A stretch of DNA of 64,000 nucleotides, taken from positions 71,491-135,490 of the forward strand of contig JAWZDV010000069.1 in NCBI GenBank assembly GCA_034142505.1. Direction: 5' to 3'. The notes beneath the pieces are model-generated. The model worked only from the letters and a program-made list of their open reading frames with translations. It was not told the DNA's origin and searched no databases. Source of the stretch: Hungatella_A sp034142505 (lineage in GTDB: Bacteria; Bacillota; Clostridia; Lachnospirales; Lachnospiraceae). A program made the translations under genes and the position numbers. The stretch's first letter is position 1. Each line of letters starts with the position of its first letter. Below are positions 43,783 to 51,088 of this stretch, one piece after another.

Positions 43783-43811
43783 ATTATACCAGAACAGAGA
43801 GCCGGAATCAA
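43783..43811 (-). promoter_or_regulatory. sigma-A promoter of leader peptide 4
   Basis: On the minus strand TTGATT (43806-43811) and TATAAT (43783-43788) are 17 bp apart, giving a 5' UTR of about 30 nt. Confidence 0.8.
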
Positions 43812-43914
43812 TAAAAATCTGTTATTTCGTACCGTTCCAGAAATCACCATATCTTTTTGAAAAAGCCAGGGCCTGACAAAATATAAAAATAGTGTTAAAT
43901 GTATCCACATCCTG

Positions 43915-43943
43915 TTGACAGCAGATGCCCCTCCCCATATAAT
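43915..43943 (+). promoter_or_regulatory. sigma-A promoter of leader peptide 5 / uppP
   Basis: TTGACA (43915-43920) and TATAAT (43938-43943) are 17 bp apart, with the spacer GCAGATGCCCCTCCCCA almost matching that of the P-ATPase promoter. The divergent leader 4 promoter lies 100 bp upstream. Confidence 0.9.
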
Positions 43944-43992
43944 ACCTTCATAACCTTGAAATGGATTGATACGAAAGGAAATTACGGAACGT

Positions 43993-44142
43993 ATGGACGA
44001 CGCCGATAGCGACGCTGCCCCAGAATATAAGAATAAGAATCAGAATAAAAAAGGCATAACCTGCGCTTATGAAAGGGCGCAGGCTATGTCTTTTTGTATT
44101 CTGACTTATATAAATAATGATTTAGAGAAGAAAGGTGGGTGA
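43993..44142 (+). CDS. leader peptide 5 (MDxAxxDAA type) ahead of uppP
   Basis: 49 residues starting MDDADSDAAPEYKNKNQNKK, preceded by GAAAGGAAA. The first nine codons match leader 3 base for base. The frame passes through the terminator at 44053-44095 and stops at 44142, just before the TTG start of uppP. This suggests attenuation plus translational coupling of the undecaprenyl-phosphate operon. Confidence 0.7.
   Translation: MDDADSDAAPEYKNKNQNKKGITCAYERAQAMSFCILTYINNDLEKKGG
44053..44095 (+). terminator. attenuator terminator inside leader 5
   Basis: GGCATA and CCTGCGC (44053-44066) pair with GCGCAGG and TATGTC (44077-44090), followed by five T. Sequence is nearly the same as the terminator before the P-ATPase. 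Confidence 0.88.
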
Positions 44143-44146
44143 AACA

Positions 44147-44971
44147 TTGACAATTATAGAAGTTGTGGAAATATTAAAGGCGATTATCTTTGGCTTCATT
44201 CAGGGAGTGACGGAATGGCTTCCGGTCAGCAGCACAGGGCACATGATTTTGCTGAATGAGTTTCTGCCGCTGCGCCAGTCGAATGAGTTTATGGAACTGT
44301 TTTTTGTGGTTATCCAGTTTGGATCTATTCTGGCAGTTCCGCTTTTGTATTGGAAACGGATGGTCCCCTGGGCTTTGAAGGGCGGTTTTCGTCTAAAGCC
44401 GGATATCCTTCTCCTATGGGGGAAGATTGTCGTTGCCTGTATTCCCGCGGGCGTAGCGGCGCTTTTATGGAACGATGAGATAAACAATCTGTTCTACCAC
44501 CCTTATGTGGTGGTTATTATGCTCATTGTTGTGGGGATTCTGTTTCTGGTGGTGGAGGCGCGAAAAAGAGAACCTGTGGTTCATACCGCGGTGGAGCTAA
44601 CCTGGAGGGCTGCCTTATGGATTGGTTTTTTCCAGATGATTGCCGCCGTACTTCCAGGGACGTCCCGGTCCGGCGCAACGATAATCGGAGCATTGATGAT
44701 CGGGGTATCACGTATTGCGGCGGCGGAATTTACCTTTATCATGGCAGTCCCTGTCATGGTGGGGGCAAGCTTATTTAAGATACTTCAATTTGGCTGGGAA
44801 TTAACCTGGGTAGAGGCGGTTATCCTGCTGACCGGAATGATTGTGGCGTTTCTGGTATCTCTGCTGGTGATACAGGGACTAATGAATTTTATTAAGAAGC
44901 ACAGCTTTAAAATTTTCGGGTGGTATCGGATTGGCTTAGGGATTGTTATGGCAATGTATCTACTTACTTAA
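44147..44971 (+). CDS. uppP: undecaprenyl-diphosphatase UppP (BacA)
   Basis: 274 residues from a TTG at 44147, chosen because AAAGGTGGG lies about 8 nt upstream and the resulting N-terminus (TIIEVVEILKAI) matches the family; a GTG at 44135 is the alternative. The catalytic region QGVTEWLPVSSTGHM and the second signature PGTSRSGATI are both present, with about eight membrane segments. It removes phosphate from undecaprenyl diphosphate on the outer face, recycling the lipid carrier for cell-wall synthesis and giving bacitracin tolerance. The next gene encodes the matching PopT flippase. Confidence 0.93.
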   Translation: MTIIEVVEILKAIIFGFIQGVTEWLPVSSTGHMILLNEFLPLRQSNEFMELFFVVIQFGSILAVPLLYWKRMVPWALKGGFRLKPDILLLWGKIVVACIPAGVAALLWNDEINNLFYHPYVVVIMLIVVGILFLVVEARKREPVVHTAVELTWRAALWIGFFQMIAAVLPGTSRSGATIIGALMIGVSRIAAAEFTFIMAVPVMVGASLFKILQFGWELTWVEAVILLTGMIVAFLVSLLVIQGLMNFIKKHSFKIFGWYRIGLGIVMAMYLLT

Positions 44972-44988
44972 ATCAGGAGGTATAAAAT

Positions 44989-45798
44989 TTGAAAGGTTCT
45001 GTTTTATCTGTCATGCTGAAAGGTCTCTGTGTTGGCAGCACCATGATGGTCCCCGGCGTCAGCGGAGGTTCGATGGCAATGCTGCTGGGGATTTATGACA
45101 GGCTGATATACTCTGTTAATTCTATTCGCAGCGTCAAGAGTCTGCTGTTATTGGGGACATTTTCTGCTGGAGGTTTTATCGGTATCCTCCTGTTTTCCCA
45201 GCCGCTGCTCTCCCTGTTGGATCGCTATCCCATGCAGATGCTTTATTTTTTTATGGGGGCGGTGGGAGGAGGGATTCCATTGATGTTAAAGAAAGCGGAG
45301 GTCCGGCAGTTATCCATACCCGTTTTAGTCTGGCCGGCATTGGGGATGCTGCTCGTATGGACACTGTCCGTACTTCCGGAAGCTCCTGTCCAGACGGGAT
45401 TGTCCATGGGGGTAAAGGAAACGGTATTTCTATTAATGACCGGTATTGCAGCTGCGGTGGCTTTGATATTGCCTGGAATCAGTGTTTCCTATCTGCTTCT
45501 TGTTTTTGGGGTTTATGACGGTATGATCCTGGCCCTGCACGGGTTTCATCTGCCTGTTTTAGTTCCATTCGGAGCCGGGGTGCTTTTGGGGATTTTTCTT
45601 TCTACAAGAACTTTGGAACATGCAATGAAGAATTATCCACGGCCCACGTATTTAATTATTTTTGGATTTATACTGGCTTCCCTGGTGGAAATTTTCCCAG
45701 GGGTGCCAGAGGCCAATCAGATGCTTCTGTGCGGTACACTGGCTGGGGCGGGATTCTTTGCAGTCCGTTCACTTTCCGGGTTGGAGGAAACAACATAG
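44989..45798 (+). CDS. popT: PopT (DUF368) undecaprenyl phosphate translocase
   Basis: 269 residues, about eight membrane segments. DUF368 signatures are MMVPGVSGGSMAMLLGIYD near the N-terminus and its internal copy LILPGISVSYLLLVFGVYD. DUF368 proteins were shown to be undecaprenyl phosphate transporters (PopT) that bring the carrier back to the cytoplasmic face. The start is TTG at 44989 with AGGAGG upstream. Pairing with uppP covers two consecutive steps of carrier recycling. Confidence 0.9.
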   Translation: MKGSVLSVMLKGLCVGSTMMVPGVSGGSMAMLLGIYDRLIYSVNSIRSVKSLLLLGTFSAGGFIGILLFSQPLLSLLDRYPMQMLYFFMGAVGGGIPLMLKKAEVRQLSIPVLVWPALGMLLVWTLSVLPEAPVQTGLSMGVKETVFLLMTGIAAAVALILPGISVSYLLLVFGVYDGMILALHGFHLPVLVPFGAGVLLGIFLSTRTLEHAMKNYPRPTYLIIFGFILASLVEIFPGVPEANQMLLCGTLAGAGFFAVRSLSGLEETT

Positions 45799-45902
45799 GG
45801 GGAAGCTGGTGCCCAGAGGTTTTATGTCAAAACGCTGTATGGTAGGTTTTGAATAGATTAAGGAGAGTAGTACAGCTGAAAGGTGATAAGAAAGAATTTG
45901 AA

Positions 45903-46304
45903 ATGAACCGGATAACAGCTTCTTATTTTACAAAAATAGCTGCTTTCCTGGAGTTTTTTGTGGCTGCAATCCTCCTTGTTGCCATATTATCTGGAGCGAT
46001 TCTTTTAGCAGTGAATTTAATGGGGGACTTGATACATAATCCGCAGGTGGTAGACTTAAATCAGGTTTTAGGGGATGCGCTGGCGCTGGTTGTGGGGATT
46101 GAGTTTATCAAAATGCTGGTAAAGCACGCTCCGGAGGCAGTAGTAGAGGTCCTGCTGTTTGCCATAGCCAGGGAGATGGTGGTAACACATGCTGGATCGG
46201 CTGAAACCCTTATGGGGGTAATTGCTGTGGGAATTATTTTCCTGATTCGCCATTACCATTGTCCTGCAAAAACTGCCGGGGCGGAAAGGGGTAAGGAAGT
46301 TTGA
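45903..46304 (+). CDS. PsiE-family membrane protein
   Basis: 133 residues with four membrane segments (about 12-37, 57-75, 85-103 and 109-127 region). LVVGIEFIKMLVKHAP and LLFAIAREMVVTH resemble the PsiE phosphate-starvation-inducible family. The start is uncertain: the ATG at 45903 has only a weak site, and an in-frame TTG at 45849 extends it by 18 residues. It follows uppP-popT by about 100 bp. Role unknown; the PsiE name rests on E. coli induction. Confidence 0.65.
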   Translation: MNRITASYFTKIAAFLEFFVAAILLVAILSGAILLAVNLMGDLIHNPQVVDLNQVLGDALALVVGIEFIKMLVKHAPEAVVEVLLFAIAREMVVTHAGSAETLMGVIAVGIIFLIRHYHCPAKTAGAERGKEV

Positions 46305-46356
46305 TAAGATTGCTATTACGGAATTATGAGTATTGGAATTGAGAGGAGGTGCCAGG

Positions 46357-46773
46357 ATGGGAAAGATTGTTATTATCACTCTTGATGAAGCGGAGGAGCA
46401 TGTTTTAAATAAGATATTGGACAGCATAGAAGCTGAAAAAATCCAGTTTGTAGATATATCACCAGCTCCGGTGCTGTCCCTATCAAACCTGTCACTTTAT
46501 CCGCATGAATGTAAGGTAGAGGTCAACGGTCAGGAATTGACATTAGGGCCTCGCCAATTTGCGCTTCTGTATCTCCTGGCTCGCAATGTGGGACGCATTT
46601 TTACGAAAGAACAGATTTACTATCAGGTGTGGAATGAATCCACGGCTATTAATGTAGATGAAACAATCCGCTATCATGTCAGTGAAATCCGGAAGAAGCT
46701 GGAACAGATATATGGCTATGACTGCATAGAGACGGTCTGGGGAATTGGATATCGGTTTAAGCACGATAAATAA
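46357..46773 (+). CDS. stand-alone OmpR-type winged-helix regulator
   Basis: 138 residues from the ATG at 46357 (GAGGAGG upstream). Residues about 45-135 form a Trans_reg_C winged helix (LTLGPRQFALLYLLARNVGR, DETIRYHVSEIRKKLE, VWGIGYRF). The N-terminal 45 residues (VIITLDEAEEHVLNKILDSI) are not a receiver domain and lack its Asp and Lys, so this is not an ordinary response regulator. It may sense a ligand or protein partner directly. Confidence 0.85.
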   Translation: MGKIVIITLDEAEEHVLNKILDSIEAEKIQFVDISPAPVLSLSNLSLYPHECKVEVNGQELTLGPRQFALLYLLARNVGRIFTKEQIYYQVWNESTAINVDETIRYHVSEIRKKLEQIYGYDCIETVWGIGYRFKHDK

Positions 46774-46866
46774 TACGCAATACGCATAAAATTTCTGTGG
46801 TCTGTTGAAAAAGACGTAATTGGAACGTAAAGGATAAGTATAAAAATTAAAAAGGAGATGTATTCT

Positions 46867-47781
46867 ATGTTATTAGCAATCGACCACGGAAATAAACAGA
46901 TCAAGACGATTCACTGCCCGCCATTTGTGTCCGGGCTGCAGCAGAGTATTGAGAAGCCATTTGGAAAAAATATAATTCAATGTAATGGGACTTACTATAC
47001 TCTTTCCAACCAGCGAATTCCTTACCGGAAGGATAAAACGGAGGATGACCGGTTTTTTTATCTGACACTGTTCGGCGCTGCTAATGAAATTGAGGCTATG
47101 AAATGTTATTCAGAAGATGTGATACGCATTCAGCTTGCGGTAGGGCTTCCGCCAGCTCACTTCGGCGCTCAAAATAAGAGCTTCACCGGATATTTTATGA
47201 ACCGGGACGTGATTAAGTTCCATTATCACGGTAAGCCACATTCGATATATATTGAAGATGTGGTCTGCTTCCCCCAGGCTTATGCGGCCGCTGTAACCAT
47301 GATGGAATCTCTGATTGACAGCCCCAAGGCGTTGGTTTTGGATATTGGCGGGTTTACGGCGGATTATCTTTTAATGAAATACGGACAGGCGGATCTTTCC
47401 ACATGTGATTCCCTGGAAAATGGCGTGATTTTGCTATACAATAAGATTCGCTCAAAAGTAAATGCTGAACTGGATTTGCTTCTCGATGAAAGTGATATCG
47501 ACGCCATACTGAAGGGACAAACAGACGGATATACAGAGCAGGCGGTTCAACTCGTTGAATACCAGGCGCAGGAATTTATTAATGATCTGTTCAATACCCT
47601 GCGGGAGCGTATGATTGATTTGCGGTCAGGCAGCGTTGTATTTGTTGGGGGAGGAGCGATTCTGCTTCGCAGACAAATAGAGGCGTCCGGCAAAATTGGC
47701 AGGCCCTTATTTGTGGACGAGATTAATGCCAATGCCAAAGGATATGAATTTTTGTATCAGCTTGAAATGGCGGGCAGGTGA
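46867..47781 (+). CDS. parM: ParM/StbA-type actin-like plasmid segregation protein
   Basis: 304 residues from the ATG at 46867 (AAAGGAG upstream). The actin-like fold motifs are phosphate-1 LLAIDHGNKQIKT, connect/phosphate-2 LVLDIGGFTADYLL and the adenosine motif VVFVGGGAILL. It polymerises with ATP to push plasmid copies apart. The small gene that follows by 5 bp is the likely ParR adaptor. A ParM here is one of the main signs that this part of the window came from a plasmid. Confidence 0.88.
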   Translation: MLLAIDHGNKQIKTIHCPPFVSGLQQSIEKPFGKNIIQCNGTYYTLSNQRIPYRKDKTEDDRFFYLTLFGAANEIEAMKCYSEDVIRIQLAVGLPPAHFGAQNKSFTGYFMNRDVIKFHYHGKPHSIYIEDVVCFPQAYAAAVTMMESLIDSPKALVLDIGGFTADYLLMKYGQADLSTCDSLENGVILLYNKIRSKVNAELDLLLDESDIDAILKGQTDGYTEQAVQLVEYQAQEFINDLFNTLRERMIDLRSGSVVFVGGGAILLRRQIEASGKIGRPLFVDEINANAKGYEFLYQLEMAGR

Positions 47782-47786
47782 TTCCT

Positions 47787-48275
47787 ATGGCGGCTAAAAA
47801 GGACAGGGAGCGCTTTACGATTAAGTTTAATGAAAATGATCCTGCACACAGAAAGGTCATTGAGATCCTAGAGAGCCAGGGAGCGCACAGCAAGGCTCCC
47901 TTTATCGTCAATGCAATCCTGCATTATATCCATTGTCCTGAAACCCCGGATATTCCTGTTTCATGGCTGATGGATAAAGGGGCGATTGAGGAGATGGTGA
48001 GGGGGATTTTGAAGGAGCAGGCGTCAGAAGCTTCAACGCCGCAATCTGTGCAAAAAACGCAGCCGACAGTTAAGGTTCACCCCGGGCCTGCAGCAGCAAT
48101 ACATACTGCGGCAGACATGCAGCCTGCGGTAAATACCGTGCAGACTCCAGAACAGGAAGAGACGCCGGCAGCGGTTTCCCGACAGGAGCAAACGGTTCCC
48201 CCAGTCTGCAAGGAGGAAGAAAACCATGCACGGGCTTTAATTATGAATACATTGTCGGCATTCCGGAATAACTGA
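47787..48275 (+). CDS. ParR-like partner of the ParM protein
   Basis: 162 residues from the ATG at 47787. Residues about 5-45 (RFTIKFNENDPAHRKVIEIL, then SKAPFIVNAILHYI) resemble a ribbon-helix-helix DNA-binding domain as in ParR. The C-terminal half is rich in Gln, Pro, Thr and Val and ends in an acidic helix, which fits a filament-contacting tail. It directly follows parM. The centromere (parC) repeats that ParR would bind were not identified. Confidence 0.7.
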   Translation: MAAKKDRERFTIKFNENDPAHRKVIEILESQGAHSKAPFIVNAILHYIHCPETPDIPVSWLMDKGAIEEMVRGILKEQASEASTPQSVQKTQPTVKVHPGPAAAIHTAADMQPAVNTVQTPEQEETPAAVSRQEQTVPPVCKEEENHARALIMNTLSAFRNN

Positions 48276-48316
48276 AAAGGAGACATGGGAGGTTTATTTC
48301 TCCTGTGTCTCCTTTT
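48275..48316. terminator. terminator between parR and the XRE gene
   Basis: AAAAGGAGACA (48275-48285) pairs with TGTCTCCTTTT (48306-48316). T and A runs on both sides make it bidirectional between converging genes. Confidence 0.8.
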
Positions 48317-48635
48317 CTTTAACAGCGGCTACAAAGCTTCCGATAATATCTTCCAAGTGTCTGTATTGATTCGGCGTCAGTTCAGATACCTTCGGGGAAA
48401 GGAGTGATTTATCTTCCTCTGTGACCTTACCCAGCAGCAAATAATCCGTACTGATTCCAAGAGCGGCGGATATTTTAATAATTGTGTCGGGCCGCATGGC
48501 TTTCTGTCCCAATTCAGCGGTGGAAACGGTCTGCGGTGTGATGTTTGCTAACTCCGCCAGGTTTTCCTGCGTCATATGAAGCTGTTTTCGCCTATCATGA
48601 ATCCGTTTACCCATTTCTTTTAAAAGATCGTCCAT
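48294..48635 (-). CDS. XRE-family regulator
   Basis: 113 residues. HTH_3 domain at about 10-65 (RRKQLHMTQENLAELANITP, then VSTAELGQKAMRPDTIIKIS) and a helical C-terminal tail. GGAGG precedes the ATG. Divergent from the SLOG gene; four CTATGG/CCATAG elements lie in the 120 bp between them, consistent with repression of both promoters. Confidence 0.88.
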   Translation of the reverse strand: MDDLLKEMGKRIHDRRKQLHMTQENLAELANITPQTVSTAELGQKAMRPDTIIKISAALGISTDYLLLGKVTEEDKSLLSPKVSELTPNQYRHLEDIIGSFVAAVKEKETQEK

Positions 48636-48646
48636 TTATCGTGCCT

Positions 48647-48730
48647 CCATGCTATAGTTATAGTTTATCGTCTATGGCATGGTTAATTAAGCGTCTATGG
48701 TTGATTTTTAACGTCCATAGCATGTATAAT
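48647..48730. promoter_or_regulatory. divergent promoters with CCATAGCATG-type operators
   Basis: Copies of a CCATAGCATG-like element lie at 48647-48657, 48672-48682, 48695-48700 (half) and 48715-48724, in both orientations. A plus-strand promoter TTGATT-18-TATAAT (48701-48730) serves the SLOG gene, with the last operator in its spacer. A minus-strand TTAATT-17-TAAACT (48662-48690) serves the XRE gene. Confidence 0.7.
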
Positions 48731-48765
48731 AGTAATAATTTTAGAATTTATTAAGGAGGAATTGG

Positions 48766-49293
48766 ATGGAAAAACTCGCATGTACAGTGATAGGACATAA
48801 ACCAACGCGATTTAAGTTTAAATACAAAGAAAATTATTCTTTATGCAAAAGAATAAAAAATGCTATGGCAGAACAAGTTAAGATACTCCATGCAATAGGT
48901 GTACGCCGTTTTTATATAAGTGGTTCACTGGGAGTTGGCATATGGGCCGGTGAATTGATCCTACGCCTGAAGGAACGGCCTGGATATGGGGACATAGAGT
49001 TTTGCATTGTTTTTCCATATGAAGGCTATGATGCGAATTGGGATGAACGGAGCCGAAAACGCATGAACTTTCTGAAAAAGCACAGTGCGGAATGTATAAC
49101 CATTAGAGGTGCAGACGGCAGAGAAGGATTTTTCCGGCAAAATTATTATATGGTTGATCAGGCGCAGCACATGGTAGCCATTTATGACGGAAATCATACG
49201 GTGAAATCAGTCACAGGACAGACCGTAAAGTATGCCATGCGAAAGGGGCTGAAAATCGTATACATTCACCCGGATACGGCGAAAATCCTCTGA
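48766..49293 (+). CDS. SLOG/YpsA-like (DUF1273) protein
   Basis: 175 residues. TVIGHKPTRFKF at the start, SGSLGVGIWAGELILRLKER, and a late VKYAMRKGLKIVYIHPD match the SLOG (YpsA/DprA-like Rossmann) fold, which binds nucleotides or nucleotide-derived ligands. AAGGAGG precedes the ATG. Many mobile elements carry such genes near their control region. Ligand and role are unknown. Confidence 0.8.
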   Translation: MEKLACTVIGHKPTRFKFKYKENYSLCKRIKNAMAEQVKILHAIGVRRFYISGSLGVGIWAGELILRLKERPGYGDIEFCIVFPYEGYDANWDERSRKRMNFLKKHSAECITIRGADGREGFFRQNYYMVDQAQHMVAIYDGNHTVKSVTGQTVKYAMRKGLKIVYIHPDTAKIL

Positions 49294-49306
49294 ATGATTC
49301 GGCCGG

Positions 49307-49615
49307 CTACTTTTTTAACCCTTTAATAATGGCTTTCACATTCCCCAACTGCTCATGATCCAGGGCCTTTATATCGTCAAGCATTTCTTTATACTCTGTA
49401 GGATAGCTGTTATCACTGTCGAAAAATTCGGCTGGCGTAACGCCTAAGTATTCGCAGATATAGAAAAAGACCTGCATGGACGGAAAGCCGTTTCTGTTTT
49501 CCAGCGCGTTAATATACCCCGCGCTTTGTCCAATGGACAAGCTCATATCCCGCGCAGATACCCCTTTTTCAGAACGTAATTTTTCTAACCGTTGATAAAA
49601 CAAGTTTTCATACAT
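49307..49615 (-). CDS. XRE-family regulator
   Basis: 102 residues with an HTH_3 domain (KGVSARDMSLSIGQSAGYIN, then NRNGFPSMQVFFYICEYLGV) and a short helical tail. AGAGGTG precedes the ATG. The sequence just upstream contains TCACCT...AGGTGA half-sites (about 49622-49655) that may be its operator. It converges on the SLOG gene and diverges from 49753. Confidence 0.85.
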   Translation of the reverse strand: MYENLFYQRLEKLRSEKGVSARDMSLSIGQSAGYINALENRNGFPSMQVFFYICEYLGVTPAEFFDSDNSYPTEYKEMLDDIKALDHEQLGNVKAIIKGLKK

Positions 49616-49752
49616 ACCAAATCACCTCTGTATATGATTTTACCCTATAGGTGACTGTAATATGTCTGGATAGGCTAGATACTCACCCCTTAATATCTGA
49701 TTGTATTAGATATAATGATAAAAATAACTTTTTTAACCAGATAGGAGATCTT

Positions 49753-50517
49753 ATGAAGAAGATATTTACTTTTGGCATATCAAGAAAAGTCTGCATACTA
49801 TTTATCACTTCTGTTTTGCTTTTGCTGGCATGTATAGTTGGCGCTGGTCTGTCAAATAGACAAAGAGGGGATAAAACCAGGCAGTGGGAGCAAGAGCAGC
49901 CAGGACAAAACGAGCCAGGGCAAAGCCAGGAATCTGATATTGAACAGGAGGAACCTCCGCGATACAGGTCGGATACAGCGCCAGAGGATTGCCTGCTCTG
50001 TAATGGAGGAAAAGAGACGCTGCTAACCTGGTACTTTGGGCAGGAAAATGTAGGCTTTATCAGCCTGAATACTTTTAAGCTGTCATGTGTGGAAATTAAC
50101 CGGTATGATGATCATAAGAAACTGATAGAAGAGCCTGTAAAGGGGTCATCTTCTCACATATTGAATACTGGTGACGACGGTTTTTTGTCATTGGTTTCAG
50201 AAGATCCGAACAGAGGATACGCCCGTGCCTCCCTCACCTTTAATAATGATGAAGTTCTGGATATAAAAAAGGCCGGTAAATTTTTATGTACAGATTGTCT
50301 GAATCGTATGATGAGTGAGAGCTGGAGCGATGAACCGTATGGAATCGGGGTGATTGACTTTAGGACAAAAGATATACGGCTCCTGGAGCCGGATATTACG
50401 GCATTTATTTTTAATGACTATTATATTACCTGCGATCTGCGTGAAAAAAGGGAAGAGGATTCAAGCGTGGAGATGGATTTGTTGGTTTTTTATTGCCCGG
50501 AGAGATATGAAAAATAG
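49753..50517 (+). CDS. membrane-anchored or lipoprotein, unknown function
   Basis: 254 residues from the ATG at 49753 (AGGAG upstream; a longer frame from 49651 lacks a site). One hydrophobic segment at about 12-32 contains LLAC, which fits a lipobox with Cys near residue 23, although hydrophobic residues continue after it. A Gln/Glu/Pro-rich spacer (about 38-70) leads to an outside domain with a CLLCNGG motif and a CTDCLN motif, four Cys that could bind a metal. A terminator follows. Confidence 0.65.
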   Translation: MKKIFTFGISRKVCILFITSVLLLLACIVGAGLSNRQRGDKTRQWEQEQPGQNEPGQSQESDIEQEEPPRYRSDTAPEDCLLCNGGKETLLTWYFGQENVGFISLNTFKLSCVEINRYDDHKKLIEEPVKGSSSHILNTGDDGFLSLVSEDPNRGYARASLTFNNDEVLDIKKAGKFLCTDCLNRMMSESWSDEPYGIGVIDFRTKDIRLLEPDITAFIFNDYYITCDLREKREEDSSVEMDLLVFYCPERYEK

Positions 50518-50540
50518 ATGGTGTGAGAATACTTCCATTA

Positions 50541-50578
50541 AAAAGCGTCCCCTCTGATTACTGCTGCGGGGACGCTTT
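50541..50578 (+). terminator. terminator after 50517
   Basis: AAAAGCGTCCCC pairs with GGGGACGCTTT. It separates this gene from the converging minus-strand operon. Confidence 0.75.
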
Positions 50579-50619
50579 GAACATAATATGGCGAAAGAAG
50601 TCACTACTGCCCTAGAATG

Positions 50620-51060
50620 CTATTTTAAATAATAATGTACATATAGGTTATAATCTTTAAACCGTGTTATCAGCCGTAACCATATTTGTAAGCGTTGTGT
50701 TTCGGAGTAAAGGTTGTATTCCGTTTCATCGCGGGTCGGCTCCGCGCAGGCAGCACAAAGCCGTTTCATGGCCGATAATGATGTAAATTCCGGCAATAGG
50801 AATAACGCTTCCGTAAATTCATCAATCTCCTTTACTAATTCTGGGTCCAGCCGCTCCTTATGGCATTTAAACCAGGAGGTATACCATCTGTATCCATCAT
50901 AATCGGAGCGGGAATAAACTAATTCACTGGCCGGCCGGTCGATACCGTTTTCCCCCTTTTCAATATTTTGAAAAACATGGTTAAAGGAACAAACCGGCGT
51001 GAGAATGACCTCTGATTCGGACGCAATATCCGGCAGCTTTGTGTATATATTTATTTTCAT
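50620..51060 (-). CDS. uncharacterised protein, end of the minus-strand operon
   Basis: 146 residues from the ATG at 51060 (AAAGGAG upstream). MKINIYTKLPDIA start, several Tyr/Trp residues (YDGYRWYTSWFKCHKERLD) and a helical second half. No family recognised. It is the last gene of the 64-50.6 kb minus-strand operon, directly after the PP-loop gene. Confidence 0.55.
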   Translation of the reverse strand: MKINIYTKLPDIASESEVILTPVCSFNHVFQNIEKGENGIDRPASELVYSRSDYDGYRWYTSWFKCHKERLDPELVKEIDEFTEALFLLPEFTSLSAMKRLCAACAEPTRDETEYNLYSETQRLQIWLRLITRFKDYNLYVHYYLK

Positions 51061-51088
51061 TGGTAATATACTCCTTTCTTTGGATTGC

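Noticed and set aside
45849..45902. TTG-started extension of the PsiE-like gene
   Set aside because: Spacing to any ribosome site is poor, so the ATG at 45903 was preferred, although neither start has strong support.
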